Shown: positions 54,159 through 63,278, numbered from the stretch's first letter. The stretch is DNA of 64,000 nucleotides from Streptantibioticus cattleyicolor NRRL 8057 = DSM 46488 (GCF_000240165.1 NC_017586.1:3286001-3350000), one strand, 5' to 3'. The notes: generated by a model from the sequence alone, not told the origin. Made by a program: numbers and translations.

Positions 54159-55274
54159 ATGGACGACACGGGAGCACTCTTCGCCATCGGTGCCTTCGCC
54201 CGGCGGGTGGGGCTCACCCCCAGCGCGCTGCGGTTCTACGACGACTGCGGGGTGCTGCGCCCCGCCGAGGTGGACGCGGTGACCGGGTACCGCTATTACG
54301 CCGCCGAGCAGGAGCCGAGGGCGGTTCTGGTGCGGCGGCTGCGGGAGGCCGGGGTGCCGCTGGTGGACGCGGCCGTGGTGCTCGACGGCCCGGCCGAGCG
54401 TGCCCGCGACGTGCTCCACGCCCATCTGCGGCGCACCCGGGAGAGCGCCGCCACCACGCAGTCGGCGATCGAGACCGTGCTGCGCGAGCTGTCCGGCGAC
54501 GGCGCCCCCGGCACCCTGGTCCGGCTCGGCGGGGCCGAACTGGCGCGAGCGGTACGGCAGGTGACACCGGCGGCGGCCACGGGCGCGGCACGAGAGGGGT
54601 TTCCGGTGCTGGGCCACGTACTGCTCGACGCCGGGTACGACGAGGTGTGCCTGGTGGCCACCGACCGCTACCGGCTGGCGGTCCGCGCGCTGCGGCCCGT
54701 CTCGTTCGAGGGAGAGCCGGTGCGGCTGCTGCTCGACGCGGACCGCTTGCGTCAGATGGCGGCCTGGGCGCTGCCGCTGACCGAGGTCGTGGTCGGCACG
54801 GACGGGCGGACCGTACGGTTCGGCGGCGCCGGTGAGGAGCGCGAACTGCGCGCCGGGGAGGGAGAGTTCCCCGACTACCGGCTGGTGCTCGACGCCACGG
54901 CGCCACCACGGCACCGGGTCGTGGCCGACCGCCGAGCGCTGTGCGAAGCGCTGGTCGGCGCCGGCCGCGTGCCCGGTGCGCCGGTGACTTTGCGCGCCGG
55001 AGCCTCGGGGCTGGTGGTCGCGGGGGCGCCCGGTACCCCGGCGATCGACGTGGCGGCCGTGCGTACCGGTCCCGTCCCGTCGGTCGCCTTCGACCCTCGG
55101 GTGCTGCTCCCCGCCCTGGAGGCGAGCGTCGGCCCCGACGTCCTGCTGGAGGTCTCCACCGCCGATCAGCCCGTCGTCGTACGCTCCGCCGACCAGGGCG
55201 GCTTCACCACGCTGGTGATGCCGGTCCGCCCGGCGCCCGTCGGTGGCCCCGGCGGGTCGGCCCCCACGGCTTGA
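54159..55274 (+). CDS. MerR-type regulator fused to a DNA clamp (DnaN-like) domain
   Basis: 371 residues. The N-terminal MerR helix-turn-helix (FAIGAFARRVGLTPSALRFYDDCGVLRPAEVD, residues 7-38) is followed by a coiled linker (about 75-115). The rest resembles DNA polymerase III beta clamp domains: ATDRYRLAVRAL, GEFPDYRLVLD and a C-terminal PVVVRSADQGGFTTLVMPVR as in DnaN. It could therefore combine DNA-element binding with clamp-like dimerisation or ligand sensing. Own promoter has the MerR-type spacer. 3' end overlaps the convergent membrane-protein gene by 71 bases. Confidence 0.82.
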   Translation: MDDTGALFAIGAFARRVGLTPSALRFYDDCGVLRPAEVDAVTGYRYYAAEQEPRAVLVRRLREAGVPLVDAAVVLDGPAERARDVLHAHLRRTRESAATTQSAIETVLRELSGDGAPGTLVRLGGAELARAVRQVTPAAATGAAREGFPVLGHVLLDAGYDEVCLVATDRYRLAVRALRPVSFEGEPVRLLLDADRLRQMAAWALPLTEVVVGTDGRTVRFGGAGEERELRAGEGEFPDYRLVLDATAPPRHRVVADRRALCEALVGAGRVPGAPVTLRAGASGLVVAGAPGTPAIDVAAVRTGPVPSVAFDPRVLLPALEASVGPDVLLEVSTADQPVVVRSADQGGFTTLVMPVRPAPVGGPGGSAPTA

Positions 55275-55722
55275 GCACCGAGACCGCGGTGAGGAACGTG
55301 TACAGGCACAGCGCCACCGAGGGCGCCGCGAGCAGGGTGCGCGCGGTGGACCCGACCGGCTTCCCGGCGGTCACCGCGTCCGCGGCCTCCCCGATGACCA
55401 GGCGCAGCGCCAACGCCGACGCCGCGGTTGCCGCGAGGGTGAGCCAGAACTTCACCACCACCCAGCGGTGCCTGGCCAGCCCCCAGCGCGTACCCAGCGC
55501 CAGCGCCACCCCGCTGACCAGCGACGACACGCTCACCACCGGCAGCAACCAGTCGGCGACGACCCGCATGGCACGGTAGGCGGCGGCCACCGTCGCCGGA
55601 TCCCGCGCGGTGGCCCCGGCGATCGCCAGCGTGAGCAGGGTCAGCGTCGTCCCCAGCCAGCCGACGGAGACCACGACGTGGGCCACGAGCAGGGCGCGGC
55701 GCACCGGACGCGTGAAAGTCAT
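55204..55722 (-). CDS. DUF2269-like integral membrane protein
   Basis: 172 residues with four hydrophobic helices (about 9-34, 52-75, 88-112, 130-150), of the DUF2269-like family. His-containing helices (AHVVVSVGWLG) resemble small membrane cytochrome b-type proteins, but haem binding is not established. ATG 55722 chosen; a GTG nine bases upstream is possible. Overlaps the clamp-MerR gene tail to tail. Confidence 0.75.
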   Translation of the reverse strand: MTFTRPVRRALLVAHVVVSVGWLGTTLTLLTLAIAGATARDPATVAAAYRAMRVVADWLLPVVSVSSLVSGVALALGTRWGLARHRWVVVKFWLTLAATAASALALRLVIGEAADAVTAGKPVGSTARTLLAAPSVALCLYTFLTAVSVLKPWGPTRRGHRRAPGGPASPAW

Positions 55723-55808
55723 GGCGTCCACGGTCGCCCGCCACGGCGTCCGGCGCGTCGCATCCGTGGAGTATCCCCCGGGCCTCCGCCGGGAGCAGCG
55801 TCGGGCCG

Positions 55809-55822
55809 GTTTCACGTGGAAC
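55809..55822 (+). promoter_or_regulatory. Degenerate parS-like site
   Basis: GTTTCACGTGGAAC, one mismatch from parS, in the spacer between the divergent membrane-protein and HAD genes. Confidence 0.5.
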
Positions 55823-55893
55823 CAAGGAGCCACCGTGCGCCACGGCCCGGTAGGTTGCCAGTCCGGCGAGGCGCGTATGACAGGGAGGGGCCG

Positions 55894-56523
55894 GTGGCAC
55901 GGCTGCATCTGTTCGACATGGACGGCACCCTGTTGTACGGGTCGTCGGCCAACGTGGAACTCGCTCGGCAACTGGACCTGGTGGCGGACTTCGAGGCGCT
56001 GGACGCGGATTTCTCCGGCGGACTCATCGATACGGTCGAGTACGCACGGCAGGCATATCGGATGTGGCGGGATCTCACGGCGAACCAGGTCGAAATGGCG
56101 TTCGACGCCGCCCCGTGGCTGACGGGGATACGCGAGGTCTGGGCGGATATCCGCGCCCGTGGCGAATACTGTGCGGTCATCTCCCTGTCGCCGGACTTCT
56201 TCGTGTCGCGCCTGATGGGATGGGGTGCGCATGCCGCGTTCGGCGGGAGATTCCCGGAACTGCCGTTCCGCGGCAAGCCGTTGGACCCCGCCGGACTTCT
56301 CGACCCGGCGGCCAAGGTGCGCATCGCGGACGAGCTGTGCGAACGCTATGGACTGACCCGTGACGACTGCGTGGCCTACGGCGACTCGTCCTCGGACACC
56401 GCGCTGTTCAAGGCCGTTCCGGTGTCCGTCGCGGTCAACGGCGACCGGCACGTCGAGGCGCTGGCGTCCTTCCGTTATGCCGGCCGTGATCTCCGTGGGG
56501 CCTACGAACTCGCGCTCGATTGA
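55894..56523 (+). CDS. HAD-superfamily hydrolase, phosphoserine-phosphatase-like
   Basis: 209 residues from GTG 55894 after GGGAGGGG. Motif I LHLFDMDGTLLYG (D-x-D, residues 4-16), motif II VISLSPDF and the C-terminal CVAYGDSSSDTALF for Mg2+ binding are present. The cap region is of the C1 type seen in SerB-like phosphatases. Substrate not predictable; annotation as phosphoserine phosphatase would be over-specific. Confidence 0.88.
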   Translation: MARLHLFDMDGTLLYGSSANVELARQLDLVADFEALDADFSGGLIDTVEYARQAYRMWRDLTANQVEMAFDAAPWLTGIREVWADIRARGEYCAVISLSPDFFVSRLMGWGAHAAFGGRFPELPFRGKPLDPAGLLDPAAKVRIADELCERYGLTRDDCVAYGDSSSDTALFKAVPVSVAVNGDRHVEALASFRYAGRDLRGAYELALD

Positions 56524-56885
56524 ATGCTTTACGGGGGTTGTGTATTTCGCGGTGCCCGGTATGGTCGGGGGCGATCGTTGTCCGTCGGCCCGTCAGGTGG
56601 AAACGCATGCCTATCCGGTCCAGTTCCGAAGCCGTGCGCCGATCCACCGTGACGTGAACGGGTCTGCCCCTGCCCGGCTTTCCGGTTGTCCGTCCGAAGC
56701 GTCCGTGCCCTGTGCCACGCTTTCATCCCTCCGGTGCCCGGCGAGGAACGGAAAGGCAGATCGTCCCCGCGGCGCGGAACTCGCGTATCGCGACCGTCCC
56801 GTCCCGCGGATAGCGCGGAAGAGCGGGCCTGCCATGACACGGACGCGGGGAAACCGACCGGGAGATGTGCGAGGCGAGGCAGGCG
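56524..56885. other. Intergenic stretch, no gene seen
   Basis: 362 bases between the HAD gene and the flavohaemoglobin-type gene. Open frames on either strand have poor codon use; no strong hairpin or repeat was found. It presumably holds the promoter of the downstream gene. Confidence 0.6.
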
Positions 56886-58535
56886 ATGGACGCTCTGACC
56901 ACCAGACCGGCCGACCGGGAGACCGGGTCCGGCGAGGGCCGTTCCGCACCGGCGGCCCCTCCGGCGCACCGGGGCGCCGGCCCCGGCCGCGACGAGCCGG
57001 GTGACGCGGGCGGCTGGAGCTGGTTCAGCCCCGCCCGGCCGACCGGCGCCAAGCCGGAGCCGGCCGACGGCGACGGGACCGGGCCGGAGCCGATGACCGG
57101 CGGGGAGGGTGAACCCGAGGGCGTACAGGGAGGGTCACCGGGCAGCGGGCCGCACGCCCCGGGCCGTGGCGCCACCGGTGCCTCCTGGTTCGGCGCGGCC
57201 CCCGCCAACCCGGCCGCAGCGACCCGGACGTCCGCGACCACGGTCTCGTCGGCCGCGGCCTTCTCCTCGGCCGCCCGCTCGGCCACCGCCCCGCCGCCTC
57301 CGACCCGGCCCCCGACCGCGGCCCCACCGGCCCCGGCCCCGGCTCCGTCCCGCCCGGCCACCGCGCGGGAAGACACCGACGCCGACCTCATCCGCCGCAC
57401 CATGGCCGTCGTCGAGCCCATCGCCGACCGCACGACCTCGCACTTCTATGCCCTGTTGTTCCTGTCCCACCCCGAGATACGCGAGCTGTTCCCGGCCGCG
57501 ATGGACGTGCAGCGGGACCGGTTGTTCACCGCGCTGGTCACCGCAGCCCGCCTGGCCGACCAGCCGCAACGGCTCACCGAATACCTCTCCCAACTCGGCC
57601 GCGGCCACCGCAAGTACGGCACCCGGCCCGAGCACTACCCGGCGGTGGGCGAAGCGCTCATCGGGGCGCTCTCCCGGTACGCCGCCGAGATGTGGAACGA
57701 GGAGGTGGAGGCCGCCTGGGTACGGGCGTACACCACCATCTCGCAGATCATGATCGACGCCGCGGCCCGCGACGAGCGCACCGCACCGGCCTGGTGGCAG
57801 GCCGAGGTGGTCGGCCACGAACTGCGTACCCCGCAGATCGCGGTGATCACCGTCCGCCCCGACCAGCCGTACCCGTTCCGGGCCGGACAGTACGTCGCCG
57901 TGGAGACGCCGTGGTGGCCCCGGGTGTGGCGGCACTACTCACCGGCCTCCGCGCCCCGCCCCGACGGGCTGCTGACCTTCCACGTCAAGGCGGTGCCGGC
58001 CGGCTGGGTCAGCACCGCGCTGGTGCACCACGCCCGGCCCGGCGACGTGATCCGGCTGGGGCCGCCGGCCGGCTCGATGGTGGTGGACCACACCAGCGAC
58101 GACGGGCTGCTCTGCCTCGGCGGCGGCACCGGCATCGCACCGATCAAGGCGCTGGTGGAGGACGTGGCCGAACACGGCCGCGCCCGCCCGGTGGAGGTCT
58201 TCTACGGCGCCCGGCACGACGACGACCTCTACGACCTGGACACGATGGTCCGGCTGGCGCAGCGGCACCGCTGGCTCTCGGTGCGTCCGGTGGTCTCCGC
58301 GGGCGGGGCCGGGCTCGTCGGCGACCTGCCGGACATGGTGCGCAGACACGGACCGTGGCCCTCCTACGTCGCCTATCTGTCCGGGCCGCCGGGGATGATC
58401 CGCGGCGGCGTGGACGCCCTGGTCGCCACCGGGATGCCCACCGAGCGCATCCGCCACGACGCGCTCGACGAACTGGTCACCGGCCGAGGCCCGGGCCTGC
58501 CAGGATCACCACTCGGGAGAGAAGTTGACCCCTGA
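56886..58535 (+). CDS. Flavohaemoglobin-type protein (globin, FAD and NAD domains)
   Basis: 549 residues: a disordered Ala/Pro-rich N-terminus (1-160), then a globin domain (about 163-290, proximal His H250 in RPEHYPAVG), a ferredoxin-reductase-type FAD domain (RHYSPAS, R349) and an NAD domain (GGGTGIAPIKAL, 412 on). The family oxidises nitric oxide to nitrate. The long N-terminal extension is unusual but is known in Streptomyces globin proteins. ATG 56886 follows GAGG by six bases. Ends 11 bases inside the next gene. Confidence 0.88.
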   Translation: MDALTTRPADRETGSGEGRSAPAAPPAHRGAGPGRDEPGDAGGWSWFSPARPTGAKPEPADGDGTGPEPMTGGEGEPEGVQGGSPGSGPHAPGRGATGASWFGAAPANPAAATRTSATTVSSAAAFSSAARSATAPPPPTRPPTAAPPAPAPAPSRPATAREDTDADLIRRTMAVVEPIADRTTSHFYALLFLSHPEIRELFPAAMDVQRDRLFTALVTAARLADQPQRLTEYLSQLGRGHRKYGTRPEHYPAVGEALIGALSRYAAEMWNEEVEAAWVRAYTTISQIMIDAAARDERTAPAWWQAEVVGHELRTPQIAVITVRPDQPYPFRAGQYVAVETPWWPRVWRHYSPASAPRPDGLLTFHVKAVPAGWVSTALVHHARPGDVIRLGPPAGSMVVDHTSDDGLLCLGGGTGIAPIKALVEDVAEHGRARPVEVFYGARHDDDLYDLDTMVRLAQRHRWLSVRPVVSAGGAGLVGDLPDMVRRHGPWPSYVAYLSGPPGMIRGGVDALVATGMPTERIRHDALDELVTGRGPGLPGSPLGREVDP

Positions 58536-59382
58536 CCCATACCACCCGGGCCTCCGGCCGGACCGCCCTGGCAGCGACGGGGAACACCTGGTGCAGCGGG
58601 AACTGGGCACCGTGGACCGGGCCGACCGGTTCTACCAGGACCAGGTGCGCGACCGGCTCAACGCGCGGATGCGGGAGTTCATCGGGGCCCAGGAGATGTT
58701 CTTCCTGTCCACGGCCGACCGCAACGGCGAGTGCGACTCCTCGTTCCGGGCCGGTCCCGCGGGCTTCCTGCGGGTGCTGGACGACAAGACGCTGATGTAC
58801 CCCGAGTACCGCGGCAACGGCGTGATGGCCTCGCTCGGCAACATCCGGGAGAACCCGCACGTCGGCATGTTGCTCATCGACTTCGCCCGGGACCGCGTCG
58901 GGCTGCACGTCAACGGCCGCGCCCAGGTGGTCTCCGACGAGGCCGCGCGCTGCCTCCACCCCGACCTGCCGGTGGACCCGGTGCCCGGCCGCCGGGCCCG
59001 GGTGTGGGTGCGGGTCGAGGTGCTGGAGGCGTACATCCACTGCTCCAAGCACATCCCGCGGCTGGTCAAGGCGCCGCTGCGGGAGGACCCCGGGCGGACG
59101 CGGACCCCGCCCGACGGCGAGCGGGCGTGGGGCACCGACGACGTCCGACGCAAGGGCGGTGACTACTTCGGCGCGGCGGCCGAGGCCCGGGCGGAACGGG
59201 AGCGCACGGCGGCGTACCGGGCGATGTCCCTGCCCCCGCAGGCGCCGCTCCCGGACCGGCACGTCTGGCGGCGCGAGGCGGAACGGGCGCTCGCGCGGGC
59301 CTGGCAGCGGGCCCGCCCCGGCCGGCGGGACGCCGACGGACCCGGCGACGAGGACGGCGGGTTCCGCGGCTGGTTCGGCTGA
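58525..59382 (+). CDS. Pyridoxamine 5'-phosphate oxidase (PPOX) family protein
   Basis: 285 residues, TTG start overlapping the upstream stop by 11 bases with GGAGAGAAG before it. The split-barrel flavin-binding fold is recognised in MREFIGAQEMFFLSTADRNGECDSSFRAG and GNGVMASLGNIRENPHVGML. The C-terminal 90 residues are Arg/Glu-rich. Overlap with a globin-reductase gene suggests a shared redox or NO role. It is not PdxH itself. Confidence 0.84.
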   Translation: MTPDPYHPGLRPDRPGSDGEHLVQRELGTVDRADRFYQDQVRDRLNARMREFIGAQEMFFLSTADRNGECDSSFRAGPAGFLRVLDDKTLMYPEYRGNGVMASLGNIRENPHVGMLLIDFARDRVGLHVNGRAQVVSDEAARCLHPDLPVDPVPGRRARVWVRVEVLEAYIHCSKHIPRLVKAPLREDPGRTRTPPDGERAWGTDDVRRKGGDYFGAAAEARAERERTAAYRAMSLPPQAPLPDRHVWRREAERALARAWQRARPGRRDADGPGDEDGGFRGWFG

Positions 59383-59404
59383 CCCCGGGGCGGACGGGGC
59401 CGGC

Positions 59405-59905
59405 TCAGCCGAGGTCGCCGGCGAGCAGCGCCCGTACCCCCTCGATGTTGGCGTCGAGGTAGGACCGCAGCGACGGCGGCACGACCTCGACCGAGGCCAC
59501 CCCGGCACGGGTGAAGGGCACCCGGACCACCTCGTACTCCCCGCTGGGCTCGTCGACCTCGGGGCCGTGGCGGCGGCTGAGGTCCATCGACTCCAGGCGG
59601 CACACGAAGAAGTGCTGGACCTTCACCCCGCAGGCGCCGTCCTCGCGGACGTGCTCGACGGTGTCGACGAAGGCCGGTACGACGTCGGTGACCTTGGCGC
59701 CCAGTTCCTCGTCCACCTCGCGGTGGAGCGCGTCAACGACGGTGGCGTCCTCCGGTTCGACGCCGCCGCCGGGGGTGATCCAGTACGGGGGCTGGCCGGG
59801 CTTGGTGCGTTTGATCAGCAGCAGGTCGGCGCTGTCGAGCAGGATCGCGCGGGCGGTCCGTTTGACCACCGGCCGTGTGGTGTGGCCCCGCAGATCGGCT
59901 GGCAT
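59405..59905 (-). CDS. Nudix hydrolase
   Basis: 166 residues. The Nudix box G-x5-E-x7-R-E-x2-E-E-x-G is seen in GGVEPEDATVVDALHREVDEELGA (residues about 47-70, abbreviated GGVEPED ... REVDEELG). The preceding IKRTKPGQPPYWITPGGG is the typical substrate loop. The ATG at 59905 gives the expected length; substrate unknown. Neighbouring LysR gene is on the same strand. Confidence 0.86.
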   Translation of the reverse strand: MPADLRGHTTRPVVKRTARAILLDSADLLLIKRTKPGQPPYWITPGGGVEPEDATVVDALHREVDEELGAKVTDVVPAFVDTVEHVREDGACGVKVQHFFVCRLESMDLSRRHGPEVDEPSGEYEVVRVPFTRAGVASVEVVPPSLRSYLDANIEGVRALLAGDLG

Positions 59906-60015
59906 GCAGGGACCATGCCGCGACGCGGCCCTGGTGAAACGCGGTGGCGGGGGGCAATCGGAACACGGCCGTCCAGCCGGTGGGCGGGGCGCTCCGGCGT
60001 ACGCCACCGAAGCGT

Positions 60016-60900
60016 TCACCACGTGGCGGCGGCGTCCAGCAACTGCCGGTGGGCCCGGTACAGATGCGGCAACGCCAGCGTGCCGGCCCGTACCACCAGG
60101 TAGTACGTGCGCAGCGGGGGCAACGCGGGCTCCACCAGCGTGGTGATCTCCCCGGCCGCCAGCGCGTCGTGGCACAGGTAGCGCGGCAGCACGGCCATGC
60201 CCGCCCCGGCGCGGACGCACTCCAGCACCCCGCGCTGATCGGGGACGATGACGGTGGCCACCGCGCTGGGGGCGCTGCCGAAGACCTCCGTCCAGTAGCC
60301 GACGAGCATCGGCAGCTCCTCCTCGTGGCCGACCACCGGGATGCCGTCCAGCTCGCCGGGTTCGCCGCGCGGGGAGCCGATGCGTCCGGCCCAGGAGGGC
60401 GCGGCCACCAGCACCTGCTCCTCGTCCCACAGCGGGGTGGCGTGCAGCAGCCGGGCGCGGGGGCGGATGGTGGCCACGGCCAGGTCGTGACGGCCGTCGG
60501 CCAGCCCGGCCAGGGCTTCGTCGCCGCCGCCGAGCGCCACGCGTAACGCCAGGCCCGGGCCGGTGAGCGGGGCGAGGGCGGGCACGATCCGCGTGGTGAG
60601 GAACTCCGGGGGGCCGGCCAGGTGCAAGGTGCGTTCCGGTGAGGCGCCGTCCAGCTCGTTCTCGGTGATCCGGTGGAGGGCGTCGAGGTGCGGGGCCACC
60701 TTGTGGGCGAGTTCGTCGGCGACCGTGGTGGCGGTGACGCCGCGCGGCAGCCGCTGGAAGAGCTGGCGGCCGAGCTGGCGTTCCAGGTTGCGTATCTGCC
60801 CGGTGACGGCGGGCTGGGAGAGGCCGAGAAGCTGAGCGGCCCTGGTGAAAGAGCCGGCCCGGTGCACCGCCAGAAAGGTGCGCAGCAGGGCCAGATCCAT
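60016..60900 (-). CDS. LysR-family transcriptional regulator
   Basis: 294 residues. Winged helix MDLALLRTFLAVHRAGSFTRAAQLLGLSQPAVTGQIRNLERQLG (residues 1-44), then an effector-binding domain of the periplasmic-binding-protein type. I chose ATG 60900, which follows GGAGGGGAACC; the frame extends to 61002. The 60901-61113 region likely carries its promoter. It lies beside a PLP enzyme gene on the same strand. Confidence 0.88.
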   Translation of the reverse strand: MDLALLRTFLAVHRAGSFTRAAQLLGLSQPAVTGQIRNLERQLGRQLFQRLPRGVTATTVADELAHKVAPHLDALHRITENELDGASPERTLHLAGPPEFLTTRIVPALAPLTGPGLALRVALGGGDEALAGLADGRHDLAVATIRPRARLLHATPLWDEEQVLVAAPSWAGRIGSPRGEPGELDGIPVVGHEEELPMLVGYWTEVFGSAPSAVATVIVPDQRGVLECVRAGAGMAVLPRYLCHDALAAGEITTLVEPALPPLRTYYLVVRAGTLALPHLYRAHRQLLDAAATW

Positions 60901-61113
60901 GGGTTCCCCTCCTTCGGGCACGCGTCGTCCGGTGGCGATTGCCCTGAGCAACACCACGTATAAATATGCCGATAGCTCGTCGGTCCAACTGTGATTGGAC
61001 ACTGACGCAGAGTCAACTAGCCTTGTTCATCGCGTCGCTTGCGTACGCGACCGGTGGTCGGAGCCACGAGGGGGGAGGCTCCGGCCACCGTCTTTCGGTG
61101 TTCCGGGACGGTG

Positions 61114-62247
61114 TCACCGCGCTTCGTCCAGCGCGCGGAGCACGTCGGCCACGATGTCCTCGGCGTCCTCCACGCCCACCGAGAAGCGGATGAACCCCGG
61201 CGACACGGCGTCCCCGCCCCAGCGGGCACGGCGTTCGGCGGTGCTGGTGACCGAGCCGAAGCTGGTGGCCTCGGCGGTCAGCCGCAGCGCGGCCAGGAAG
61301 CGTTCGGCGTGCGCCTGGTCGGGCAGCGTGAAGGAGACCACCGAGCCGAACCGGCGCATCTGCGCCGCGGCGATCCGGTGCGCCGGGTCGTCGGGCAGGC
61401 CGGGGTGGCGCAGGCCGGTGACCTCGGGGCGCTCCCGCAGCGCCGCCGCGAGGGCGAGCGCGTTGGCCGCCTGCCGGTCCACCCGGAGCTGGAGGGTGGC
61501 CAGCGAACGGTGGGCCAGCCACGCCTCCATCGGCCCGGGGACGGCGCCCACGGTCTTGCGCCACAGCCGTACCGAGTCCGCCAGCTCGGGATCGCGCGCC
61601 GTGACGTAACCGAGCAGCAGGTCCCCGTGGCCGGTGAGCGCCTTGGTGCCGCTGGCCACCGAGAAGTCGGCGCCGAGGTCGAGCGGGCGCTGCCCGAGCG
61701 GGGTGGCCAGGGTGTTGTCGACGGCGACGAGGGCCCCGGCCGCGTGTGCCGCGTCGGCGAGCCGGCGGATGTCGCACACGTCGAGCCCGGGGTTGGAGGG
61801 GGTCTCGATCCACAGCAGCCGGGCCCCGTCCAACGCGGTCAGCTGGGCGTCCCCGGCGGTCGCGGCGAGCCGCACGGTGACCCCGTAGGACTCCAGGCGC
61901 CCCTGGAGCGAACGGGTCGCCTGGTAGCAGTCGGAGGGGAGCACCACGGTGTCGCCGGAGCGGACCTGGGAGAGCAGCACCGCGGCGACCGCCGCCATGC
62001 CGGAGGCGAAGCTCACGGTCGACGCGGGGCGTTCCGGGGACTCCAGCGCGGAGACGGCCTCCTCCAGCAGGGTCCAGGTCGGGTTGTCGTCCCGCCCGTA
62101 GCCGTAGGGCGCGAGGACGTCGCCGGGCAGGTGGTAGTGGGAGACGAAGGTGGGACCGGGGAGCGAGGGCATGTGTGCCTCGGCGGGCGGCCGGCCCGCG
62201 TGCACGCTGCGGGTGCCGTCTCCTGCCGACGCCTGCGGTCCGGTCAT
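61114..62247 (-). CDS. PLP-dependent Cys/Met metabolism enzyme (cystathionine gamma-lyase/synthase type)
   Basis: 377 residues, PLP fold type I. The cofactor lysine is K202 in ASGTKALTGHGD. Other family features are YGYGRDDNPTWTLLE (48-62), FASGMAAVAAV and VDNTLATPLGQRPL. ATG 62247 follows GAGGAGGCAGC. Whether it is gamma-lyase or gamma-synthase cannot be decided from motifs. A parS-containing spacer (62248-62363) precedes it. Confidence 0.88.
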   Translation of the reverse strand: MTGPQASAGDGTRSVHAGRPPAEAHMPSLPGPTFVSHYHLPGDVLAPYGYGRDDNPTWTLLEEAVSALESPERPASTVSFASGMAAVAAVLLSQVRSGDTVVLPSDCYQATRSLQGRLESYGVTVRLAATAGDAQLTALDGARLLWIETPSNPGLDVCDIRRLADAAHAAGALVAVDNTLATPLGQRPLDLGADFSVASGTKALTGHGDLLLGYVTARDPELADSVRLWRKTVGAVPGPMEAWLAHRSLATLQLRVDRQAANALALAAALRERPEVTGLRHPGLPDDPAHRIAAAQMRRFGSVVSFTLPDQAHAERFLAALRLTAEATSFGSVTSTAERRARWGGDAVSPGFIRFSVGVEDAEDIVADVLRALDEAR

Positions 62248-62270
62248 CGCTGCCTCCTCGGGGCGGTCGT

Positions 62271-62284
62271 GTTTCACGTGAAAC
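62271..62284 (+). promoter_or_regulatory. parS site 14
   Basis: Exact match about 24 bases upstream of the PLP-enzyme gene start, within its leader. Confidence 0.95.
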
Positions 62285-62314
62285 ACCGGTCGGGGCCGGG
62301 GTGGCCCGTGCGGT

Positions 62315-62328
62315 GTTTCACGTGAAAC
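62315..62328 (+). promoter_or_regulatory. parS site 15
   Basis: Exact match 44 bases after site 14 (start to start), between the PLP-enzyme gene and the holin-like gene. Confidence 0.95.
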
Positions 62329-62363
62329 CTTGCCCTACGCCGCCGTGCGGGGCGGAGGGGGCG

Positions 62364-62744
62364 TCAGTCGTCCTCGTCGGGCAGCACCATGTGCATCGCC
62401 CAGGCGACCACGCTGACGATCAGGCCGCCGATGAGCGCCGCCCAGAACCCGCTCACATGGAAGGCGAGGTGGAGCCGGCCCGCCAGCCAGGAGGTCAGCA
62501 GCAGCATCAAGGCGTTCACCACCAGCGTGAACAGCCCGAGGGTGAGGACGAACAGCGGGAAGGAGAGCACCTTCACGATCGGCTTGACCAGCCAGTTCAC
62601 CACCCCGAAGACGAGCGCGACGAGCACCAGGGTGAGGACCTTGCGGCCGGTGCTCGTCCCGGTCAGGGTGATCCCGCTGATGAGCCAGACCGCCACCCCC
62701 AGCGCCACGGCGTTGGCCAGCGTCTTGACTACGAATCGCTTCAT
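62364..62744 (-). CDS. Phage-holin-like (DUF360) small membrane protein
   Basis: 126 residues with four hydrophobic helices, beginning MKRFVVKTLANAVALGVAVWLISGI; the segment FGVVNWLVKPIVKVLSFPL is typical of the Phage_holin_4_2 family. Chromosomal copies are widespread in actinobacteria with no known lysis role. ATG 62744 chosen over upstream starts. Confidence 0.85.
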   Translation of the reverse strand: MKRFVVKTLANAVALGVAVWLISGITLTGTSTGRKVLTLVLVALVFGVVNWLVKPIVKVLSFPLFVLTLGLFTLVVNALMLLLTSWLAGRLHLAFHVSGFWAALIGGLIVSVVAWAMHMVLPDEDD

Positions 62745-62812
62745 GCTGGGATGGTCGCAGAAGCGACCCCGGTGACAAGGCACCGGGCGGGAGAAGGCGA
62801 GGTAGCGGGCGC

Positions 62813-63130
62813 ATGAAGGTGTTCCGGCTGGACGATCTTGACGCCGAGCGAGCCGCGAACGACGGTGCTTACCTGCGCTTCCTGCGCGAGCGGAACATGT
62901 CGGCGGGGCTGTACGCGCTGCCGGCCGGCGGCACCGACCCGCAGGGCCCGCACGCCCAGGACGAGATCTACCTGGTGGTGAGCGGCCGGGCGTCGATCAC
63001 GGTCGGTGAGGAGACCACCCACGTGGCGCGCGGCAGCGTCGTCTACGTACCGGCGAACACCCCGCACCGTTTCCATCACATCACCGAGGATCTGCGGGTT
63101 CTCGTGGTCTTCTCGCCACCCGAGGGGTGA
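62813..63130 (+). CDS. Cupin-domain protein
   Basis: 105 residues. Cupin motif 1 G-x5-HxH-x3-E-like segment reads TDPQGPHAQDEIYLVVSGRAS and motif 2 VYVPANTPHRF, so a small metal-binding beta-barrel is likely. No enzymatic activity can be assigned. Confidence 0.86.
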   Translation: MKVFRLDDLDAERAANDGAYLRFLRERNMSAGLYALPAGGTDPQGPHAQDEIYLVVSGRASITVGEETTHVARGSVVYVPANTPHRFHHITEDLRVLVVFSPPEG

Positions 63131-63278
63131 CCCGCGGCGGCCCGCCGCCAGGGACGCGGACGCCGGTCCCTTAAGGGTCCGATCAGGGGGCTATGGGGTC
63201 CGCGGAACCTCCGCGGCGGGCGGTGCCGACCGTAAGCTCGACGACAGGGAAGCCCGCAGGGGGCGGAGGGAGTCGGAC

